From contig DAHC01000011.1 in NCBI GenBank assembly GCA_002498375.1, positions 1 through 64,000 of the forward strand: a stretch of DNA of 64,000 bases, in the 5' to 3' direction. The notes below the pieces were generated by a model. That model ran no database searches and was not told the origin of the DNA. It saw nothing but the letters and a program-made list of their open reading frames with translations. Position numbers and translations under genes: made by a program. The number at the start of each line of letters is the position of its first letter. Position 1 is the first letter of the stretch. This document shows positions 58,823 through 64,000 of this stretch, piece after piece. The DNA comes from Methanocorpusculum sp. UBA424. Lineage in GTDB: Archaea; Halobacteriota; Methanomicrobia; Methanomicrobiales; Methanocorpusculaceae.

Positions 58823-59314
58823 AACCTGAATTTGACAGTTAGTGGAAATACCACATAATGAATACCCCGAGATCTTTTCAAAAGCCTTGGTAAAAGCTCT
58901 CGTGAGTTACTTACTTTTCAAAATAAATCTCCAATATTCCATATATTTTTTGATTGATGGGTGCGGGAGGGCGACTCCGGCGCGGAGCCCGACACGGTGG
59001 AAATATCTTATGTCGAAGGCTCACGTTCATGTTCTGCTTAGCTAATCTGTCGTTGAATAGTCAGAATGGAAGTGGCTTGGGAGTATGATCTCAGTCTCAT
59101 GCTTCCCGAATTGGATCTACACCCCAACACCGCGTACGTAATATCTGAATATTCCATCACCATAGAACTACCCAGAAACATATTGGGCCATGGCAGATGG
59201 GATATCTCCACCGCGTCGGGCTCCGCGCCGGAGTCGCCCTCCCGCACCCCTCATAATCAAAAAAAAGAAAAGAGATGTGGGAGAAGTCTATTTGCCAACT
59301 GTCAAATTCAGGTT
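58823..59314. repeat. palindromic intergenic repeat R5 with outer 18-bp and inner 34-bp perfect arms
   Basis: The gap 58748-59330 holds an interrupted palindrome. The outer arms AACCTGAATTTGACAGTT (58823-58840) pair with 59297-59314. The inner arms 58960-58993 pair perfectly with 59215-59248 over 34 bp, within weaker arms 58946-59007 and 59201-59265. Each contains CTCCGGCGCGGAG. The middle (59008-59200) shows no recognisable gene. A related unit lies at 31197-31250. ORFs of 69 and 122 residues here are on arms or loop and look accidental. Confidence 0.75.
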
Positions 59315-59330
59315 GGTAAAAAAAGAAAAA

Positions 59331-60581
59331 TCAGTTACGCCGGATCGTTACCGACGCGGCATGGGCGGCAAGTCCTTCGGCTTTTGCCAGGATCTCCACG
59401 ACATCGCCGATCGTGTCCAGGCCCTCTTTTGTGACCATCTGGACCTGCGAACGTTTCATGAAGTGGTGAACGTCCAGTGCAGAATAGCTCTTTGCATATC
59501 CGGCCGTTGGGAGAACGTGATTGGTCCCGGATGCATAATCGCCGCAGGCAACCGGCGTGTACGGACCGATGAAGATCGAACCGGCATGACGGATTTTTCC
59601 AAGCGTGGTAAGAGGATCGGCGGTCTGGATCGACAGATGCTCCGGAGCGATCTCATTCATCAGATCGATCGCAAGATCCAGATCCCCGGCGATCACATAG
59701 CCTGAGTGGGCAAGAGCTTTCTCCATGATATCGCGGCGCGGCGCGGACTTTATCTGCTGTTCGATCTCGGTCCCGACGTCCTGAGCGATCCGCACGGATG
59801 TGGTCACGAGAACACAGGCCGCGTTCGGGTCGTGTTCGGCCTGGGCAAGAATATCGGCTGCGATGAATGCAGGGTTTGCCGATTCATCTGCGAGAACACC
59901 GATCTCGCTTGGTCCGGCCGGGAAGTCGATCTCCGCATGTTCGCGCAGGAGCATTTTTGCCTGCGTAACAAAGACATTCCCCGGCCCGACGATCTTTTGG
60001 ACCGGGCGGATCGTTTCGGTTCCAAGAGCCAGCGCTGCTATTGCCTGGGCTCCTCCAACAGAGTAGGCTTCCGTAACGCCGGCAATATCGAGAGCGACCA
60101 GGGTCAGCGGATTTACCGGCGGCGGCGTGAAAAGAACGATCTCCGGAACGCCGGCAACGCGGGCCGCGACCGTGGTCATTAGAACCGTGGAGGGATATGC
60201 CGCCCGACCGCCGGGAATATAGGCGCCGACACGGTCGAGAGGCGTCGTTTTAACGCCGAGCGTGATCCCCGGTTCGGTTTCCTCAAGCCAGAGCGATTTA
60301 TCCATCTGCAGTTCATGGAACCGGGTGATGCGTGCCTCGGCCTCGATCAGCGCCTGGACAAGGGCAGGGTCGACCTCATCATACGCTGCATCGATCGCTT
60401 CGGGGGATATCTGAAGCGAAGAGAGTTTCTGCTTATCGAACTTTTCCGTCAGCGCAAAAAGAGCGGCATCGCCATTTTTACGGACATCCTCGATAATTGC
60501 CCCGACTGATTCCTTTACGTCGGCCAGCGAGCCGCGGCGCATCGAAACCCACGACTCAACATTAAGCGGCTGCCATAACAT
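59331..60581 (-). CDS. hisD: histidinol dehydrogenase
   Basis: A 416-residue zinc enzyme that makes the last two oxidation steps to histidine. Landmarks are DRVGAYIPGGRAAYPSTVLM, GVTEAYSVGGAQAIAALALG, GPGNVFVTQAKMLL, IDFPAGPSEIGVLAD and QAEHDPNAACVLVTTS. The C-terminal HVLPTAGYAKSYSALDVHHF carries the active-site histidines. It is apart from the mat-hisGAB operon and has no his neighbour. The R5 palindrome follows its stop. Confidence 0.95.
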   Translation of the reverse strand: MLWQPLNVESWVSMRRGSLADVKESVGAIIEDVRKNGDAALFALTEKFDKQKLSSLQISPEAIDAAYDEVDPALVQALIEAEARITRFHELQMDKSLWLEETEPGITLGVKTTPLDRVGAYIPGGRAAYPSTVLMTTVAARVAGVPEIVLFTPPPVNPLTLVALDIAGVTEAYSVGGAQAIAALALGTETIRPVQKIVGPGNVFVTQAKMLLREHAEIDFPAGPSEIGVLADESANPAFIAADILAQAEHDPNAACVLVTTSVRIAQDVGTEIEQQIKSAPRRDIMEKALAHSGYVIAGDLDLAIDLMNEIAPEHLSIQTADPLTTLGKIRHAGSIFIGPYTPVACGDYASGTNHVLPTAGYAKSYSALDVHHFMKRSQVQMVTKEGLDTIGDVVEILAKAEGLAAHAASVTIRRN

Positions 60582-60633
60582 GATAAACAGTATGGGATGT
60601 GAGAAGATTTAGAGTATGGGGATTGCTGATTTT

Positions 60634-61098
60634 TCAGAGGTCCAGATCTCCGGGCTTTACCTCTGCCAGCATTTTCTCCAGGATTCTGGCGGCTGATTCC
60701 ACCATTTTGGGGCAGAATTGGGAAAACAGTTTCTTTTCCCGAATTACTGCCAGATCTTCCGGAACGGACACATCATATCCCAGCAGATCCCGACAAAGGA
60801 TCGATCCGTTTTCTGTTTTGAACGCATTGATAAATTCCATCGTTTTTGCGTTTGTCAGCGTCTTTGCCTGCACATCTTGTGCATCGGAATGTCCATACTG
60901 CAGCCCGAGAACCATTAGCGCCCCCGTAACTGCGCCGCAGACCTCTCCGCAGCACATTCCCCCTCCAAAACAGCCCCCAAGCTTCAGTGCGGTCTGTTCA
61001 TCCATGCCGAACTTTCCGGAAAAAGCCGAAAGGACGGCCTGTGAACAGTGAAATCCGTTGTTATACGTTGTAACCGCTTTCTGTGTATAATCAATCAT
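60634..61098 (-). CDS. C_GCAxxG_C_C family redox protein
   Basis: A 154-residue protein of the C_GCAxxG_C_C family. It has NNGFHCSQAVLSAF, then GGCFGGGMCCGEVCGAVTGALMVLGL, and a later SILCRDLLGYD cysteine. The cysteines are thought to bind a metal or take part in redox work, but the role is unknown. I start at the ATG at 61098 (MIDYTQKAV); the frame could start at 61110. It has an adjacent Cys-Cys (MCCGEVC) where many members have a single Cys. Confidence 0.85.
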   Translation of the reverse strand: MIDYTQKAVTTYNNGFHCSQAVLSAFSGKFGMDEQTALKLGGCFGGGMCCGEVCGAVTGALMVLGLQYGHSDAQDVQAKTLTNAKTMEFINAFKTENGSILCRDLLGYDVSVPEDLAVIREKKLFSQFCPKMVESAARILEKMLAEVKPGDLDL

Positions 61099-61152
61099 AA
61101 GAATATACATTATACAGAACTGTATTATATCAATTACGGGAATACGAACAGT

Positions 61153-61632
61153 TCATTCGGCGAGCAGCTCGACTTCCATTGAAAGACGCCAGATCTTTCG
61201 TTTCGAACGGGCAGGCAGATCGGCAATCTGCATCATGCGCTGATAGATCGTTACCTCGCGCGACCCGCTCACGAGATTGTCTGCGTGTGCTACGATCTTC
61301 TCTTCAAGCGTCTCCGGCACAACAGAAACTGGGGAGAGGCCCAGAAGAACCGATTCGTCTTCGGTCAGACCGGCACCTGTATGACGCCCGACGATTTTGA
61401 CGATCTCCTCGGGGAGGTCCAGGCGGCGGCAGATCTTCGCCCCTTTTGCGGCATGTTTGATTGAATGCGTCTTCGATCTCCCGATGTCATGCAGCATCGC
61501 ACCGGCATATACCAGGTCGGAATCAACTGACTCACCGGTATAACGTGCGGCGACCTCGGCAACTTTTTTGCAGTGGGAAACGACCCCCTCATCACAACCG
61601 GCGAAAAAAAGAGTATGGGAATATTCAGGCAT
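61153..61632 (-). CDS. HD-domain (HDIG) phosphohydrolase
   Basis: A 159-residue HD protein. The metal motif is AGAMLHDIGRSKT, with HAAKGAKICR and GRHTGAG nearby. It probably cleaves a nucleotide or phosphate monoester, substrate unknown. I start at the ATG at 61632 (MPEYSHTLF); the extra upstream residues belong to the tfe frame overlap. It overlaps the tfe stop by 8 bp, so it is the last gene of the trm56 operon. Confidence 0.8.
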   Translation of the reverse strand: MPEYSHTLFFAGCDEGVVSHCKKVAEVAARYTGESVDSDLVYAGAMLHDIGRSKTHSIKHAAKGAKICRRLDLPEEIVKIVGRHTGAGLTEDESVLLGLSPVSVVPETLEEKIVAHADNLVSGSREVTIYQRMMQIADLPARSKRKIWRLSMEVELLAE

Positions 61633-62260
61633 TATCAAGTGCGGTCTGCATCTTGGCAAGGCGTTTTTTCAGCGCAGCAACGATCAGTTCGTCATCGAAA
61701 TGCACCAGCATGGTCTCGCACTGAGGACAGGCGAAGTTGGTCATCATTGCATTATTGAAAGTCGTCGTGATACCGCAGTTTTTGCATTGATAGAAGTCGT
61801 TTGCCTCATCGTATCTCAGACGTCCCGCAAGTTTTCCTGCTGCGACCTCCATCTCGTTGCGCAGAACCATGTTCATATGATCCATACGCATAAGCCACAG
61901 ATACGTCAGCCAACCGGTCTCATTATTTTTGATCCTGCGGTATTCCGCAAGACGGTGTTCATATAAATTATAGAGCGTGTGACGAACCGAGTTCAGATTG
62001 ATCCCTGTTATTTCGGCGATCTCCTCGTCACTGCGTTCCGCTTCGATGAGTTCCTCATCGGAACGTTTGGATTCGGCAAGGAACCGTGCTTTATCGGCTG
62101 CCTTGAGATCTTCACTGCTCAGCTTTTCCTCCACCCATCTGCGTGCGTATGATATATCAGACCAGCGGCGAAGGAGTTCCAAACCCTCTTCCCCGACCAG
62201 TTTGAGCAGATATTGATAGATTGCCGGATTCCCGAGTTGCTCTTCTGTGATGACCGTCAT
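61625..62260 (-). CDS. tfe: transcription factor E (TFIIE alpha homolog)
   Basis: A 211-residue TFE that helps open promoter DNA with RNA polymerase. The N-terminal winged helix holds SDEEIAEITGINLNSVRHTL, preceded by a charged helical insert, and the C-terminal zinc ribbon is CKNCG and CPQCE (about 159-180). The insert (EKLSSEDLKAADKARFLAES) is longer than in many homologs but in frame. It overlaps the ATP-grasp gene by 4 bp. Confidence 0.93.
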   Translation of the reverse strand: MTVITEEQLGNPAIYQYLLKLVGEEGLELLRRWSDISYARRWVEEKLSSEDLKAADKARFLAESKRSDEELIEAERSDEEIAEITGINLNSVRHTLYNLYEHRLAEYRRIKNNETGWLTYLWLMRMDHMNMVLRNEMEVAAGKLAGRLRYDEANDFYQCKNCGITTTFNNAMMTNFACPQCETMLVHFDDELIVAALKKRLAKMQTALDNA

Positions 62261-63330
62261 TCCTTAATAAGTTGGAGCGCATCCCTAATATGTTTATCCA
62301 GCGAGGAGAACGCCTCTTCGCGGGTGGTACCCGACCCGGTTACGGAAAACATAACTTCTCCTTCTTCGAAGGAGGTGCCCGGATACGGAATGTCGGTGAT
62401 CGTGCTGCGCAGAGCGGACATTTCTTTTTGGATCGTGATGGGACGTGGGGCGGCGAGGATCCGCCTGACCGCAAAACAGACCGGATTCGGGCGTTTTTCC
62501 GGCAGGATGCCCAGGCAGGCATCGGCGTGCAGGGAAAAAAGGTTGATCCCAAGCGCCTTTTCCACCGTCTCGACCGTTCCCTGAAACCGCGGATTTATTT
62601 CGATCGCATAGGCCTCGTCATCGGTCAAAACAAAGTCCACCCCGACCGAACCAACACAGCCGCTTGCAGCCACGATCTTCTCCGCAAGCTCCATCATTCG
62701 GTCAGCAAGAGGATGTCTGCAGGGAGTAAGTGAGCCGGAGAAAGCATAGGCGCAGGAGTCGCCGCCCCTGAGGATCTGCTCGTTTGCACAGAGAGCAAGG
62801 GCCGCATCTCCGGTCCCAAGGCACGAGACGCTTGCCGGCTGGCCGTCGATCGGTTCCTGCGCCATGCAGGGAAGATGCTCCACGAACTCTTCCCAGGCTT
62901 CGCGTTCCTCGTCTGAGTGAACACAGGCATTTCGCCACCCGCCGGCTCCAGATAAGGTCTTCATCATTGCCGGATACTCGCCAGGACCAAGTCTGCGGGG
63001 GACCGGGACGCCGATCTCCTCAAAAAAGTCCTGGGTCTTTTCCTTGTCCATGAACCGTTCCGCGATATGTGCGGGAGTTCCAAGCCTGTTCTCAATATCG
63101 AGAAGTTCCGCGCCGGATGTGGTAACGACATGGTCGATGTCATACGTCTCCAGCATCTCTTCAACAGCAAACGGCAGTTCATCCAGTTCATCGAAGGCGA
63201 GATGATCTTTTGTGTACCAGATCAGATCCTGATCGCAGAAATGGTCAACAGCATATACGTCATAACCGGCACGGGCTGCCGAGGCGGCAACGTGGCGGGT
63301 CGTATATCCGGCGACAAGAACACTCTTCAT
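62257..63330 (-). CDS. ATP-grasp carboligase, COG2232 type
   Basis: A 357-residue ATP-grasp protein. It begins MKSVLVAGYTTRHVAASAAR, and the middle has CMAQEPIDGQPASVSCLGTG. The metal-binding end of the grasp is VGVDFVLTDDEAYAIEINPR. These are carbamoyl-phosphate-synthase-like ligases that join a carboxylate to an amine or thiol. The substrate is unknown; links to methanogen cofactor synthesis have been suggested for COG2232. It overlaps trm56 and tfe by 4 bp each. Confidence 0.8.
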   Translation of the reverse strand: MKSVLVAGYTTRHVAASAARAGYDVYAVDHFCDQDLIWYTKDHLAFDELDELPFAVEEMLETYDIDHVVTTSGAELLDIENRLGTPAHIAERFMDKEKTQDFFEEIGVPVPRRLGPGEYPAMMKTLSGAGGWRNACVHSDEEREAWEEFVEHLPCMAQEPIDGQPASVSCLGTGDAALALCANEQILRGGDSCAYAFSGSLTPCRHPLADRMMELAEKIVAASGCVGSVGVDFVLTDDEAYAIEINPRFQGTVETVEKALGINLFSLHADACLGILPEKRPNPVCFAVRRILAAPRPITIQKEMSALRSTITDIPYPGTSFEEGEVMFSVTGSGTTREEAFSSLDKHIRDALQLIKE

Positions 63331-63881
63331 ATTGTTTCTTGGTCGTGTTCGTGTTTGATCGTGGTCTTTCCAATCTTTGTCGGCAGGACTTCAAGCTCAG
63401 CGTCCGGAAATGCAAGGTCAAGTTCCTTTCCTTCATAGAGATGATCCAGACAAAGGGCAAGAGCGGATATCTCTGAGTGGGGCTGATTTGCGACGGCAAC
63501 ATTGTAGTCGGCAAGTTCATACAGATCGCCCGGGACTTTTTCCGCACCGACGACGATCAGGACCTTCTCTTCCTTTCTGATATCTGCGATGACGTCCTGA
63601 AGCCGAAGACCGTACATCGTCAGGTGGACGACTTTGCCGCCGCTCTTTTTGAACTGGTTGATGCAGGACTTCCATTTGACATTGTTTTCGCAGAAGAAGG
63701 TTCCGCCGAACCGGGTCGCTACATCGGTGATACTGTCGGCGACCTTTGCATCGTCGGCCGCCAGATACATACCGCTCGCCCCAAGAGCACGCGAGCTTAA
63801 ACCGACATGGGTGGTGACACGCTGATCCCTTTCGGGACGGTGTCCTATTCTGAGGATATAGGATTCGGGTTTGAGATTCAT
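63327..63881 (-). CDS. trm56: tRNA (cytidine(56)-2'-O)-methyltransferase
   Basis: A 184-residue SPOUT methyltransferase that methylates C56 in the T loop of archaeal tRNAs. Landmarks are ILRIGHRPERDQRVTTHVGL, HLTMYGLRLQDVI, IVVGAEKVPGDLYELADYNV and VANQPHSEISALALCLD. The pairing with tfe is common in euryarchaea. It overlaps the upstream partial gene by 4 bp (ATGA) and the ATP-grasp gene by 4 bp. Confidence 0.95.
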   Translation of the reverse strand: MNLKPESYILRIGHRPERDQRVTTHVGLSSRALGASGMYLAADDAKVADSITDVATRFGGTFFCENNVKWKSCINQFKKSGGKVVHLTMYGLRLQDVIADIRKEEKVLIVVGAEKVPGDLYELADYNVAVANQPHSEISALALCLDHLYEGKELDLAFPDAELEVLPTKIGKTTIKHEHDQETI

Positions 63882-64000
63882 TTTCGTACCTTGATGATGC
63901 CGTCTTCAATGTAGATGTCGGAGGATGTGTGCTGGATTTCGTTCATCATCAATATATCGGTGATCGAGAGAGCACAGACAACCTCGCCTTTTACATGGAT
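63878..64000 (-). CDS. unidentified protein, C-terminal 40 residues only
   Basis: The frame enters at the window edge and ends just inside trm56 (stop 63880-63878). The visible end reads IHVKGEVVCALSITDILMMN, then an acidic stretch and IIKVRK. No family recognised from this piece. The 4-bp overlap with trm56 makes it the upstream gene of the same operon. Confidence 0.7.
   Translation of the reverse strand: MHVKGEVVCALSITDILMMNEIQHTSSDIYIEDGIIKVRK

Noticed and set aside
59038..59434. ORFs of 69 (minus) and 122 (plus) residues in the R5 palindrome
   Set aside because: They run over repeat arms and the start of hisD. No family or ribosome site is seen.

Overview
The window is chromosomal DNA of a methanogenic euryarchaeon, most probably of the order Methanomicrobiales and Methanocorpusculum-like. 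The evidence is two methanogenesis marker proteins (2 and 4), an archaeal histone, RFC large subunit, transcription factor E, aIF5A, Trm56, archaeal-type SAM synthetase, an archaeal mevalonate/isopentenyl-phosphate-kinase operon and a geranylgeranyl reductase. TATA boxes sit about 25-35 bp upstream of starts, some starts look leaderless, and several Shine-Dalgarno sites read GGTGATC or GAGGTGATC. The genus is inferred from overall character and was not tested by search.

Layout. 1-8.7 kb: the 3' end of a 5S rRNA, a META-domain lipoprotein, agmatinase with aIF5A, FBPase/IMPase with NAD kinase, a DUF169 protein, a 36-residue membrane peptide, ferredoxin with geranylgeranyl reductase, a ferredoxin-nitroreductase fusion, a DHH phosphoesterase and tRNA-Phe. 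8.9-19.5 kb: an RPA-associated OB-fold protein, metallophosphoesterase and Lhr helicase operon, a double chagasin-like lipoprotein, purC, rlmH with a 1074-residue TPR protein, and a NifB-like radical SAM protein. 19.7-25.5 kb: the isoprenoid operon memo-mvk-ipk-idi2-RNase J-idsA, which supplies the chains later saturated by the geranylgeranyl reductase.

25.5-34.8 kb is the accessory part. PKD, triple-PH/Yip1 and HdeD-like genes lie between two repeat-rich intergenic regions holding inverted copies of one long repeat, large palindromes, arrays of covarying GCAA-type hairpins, and a 245-bp MITE-like element. Next come an OLD/ABC-like ATPase with a DUF4276 partner (candidate defence pair) and a GyrI-like protein.

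34.8-53.8 kb is core: rfcL, a TrmB regulator, methanogenesis markers 2 and 4, histone, mat-hisG-hisA-hisB, a tightly overlapping korDABC-sucCD-dacZ operon, an ACT protein with homoserine dehydrogenase and an HTH/TiaS-like protein, moaE-moaD, FKBP, ilvE and tRNA-Glu. 53.8-58.7 kb is the most unusual protein-coding block: a TPR protein, three zinc-ribbon proteins (two membrane-anchored), a four-helix membrane protein, a coiled-coil protein and an SPFH protein with three C-terminal double zinc ribbons. It resembles the Bacillus ydjGHI membrane-stress genes. 58.7-64 kb: another palindromic intergenic repeat, hisD, a C_GCAxxG_C_C protein, and the operon trm56-ATP-grasp-tfe-HD with one gene cut by the window end.
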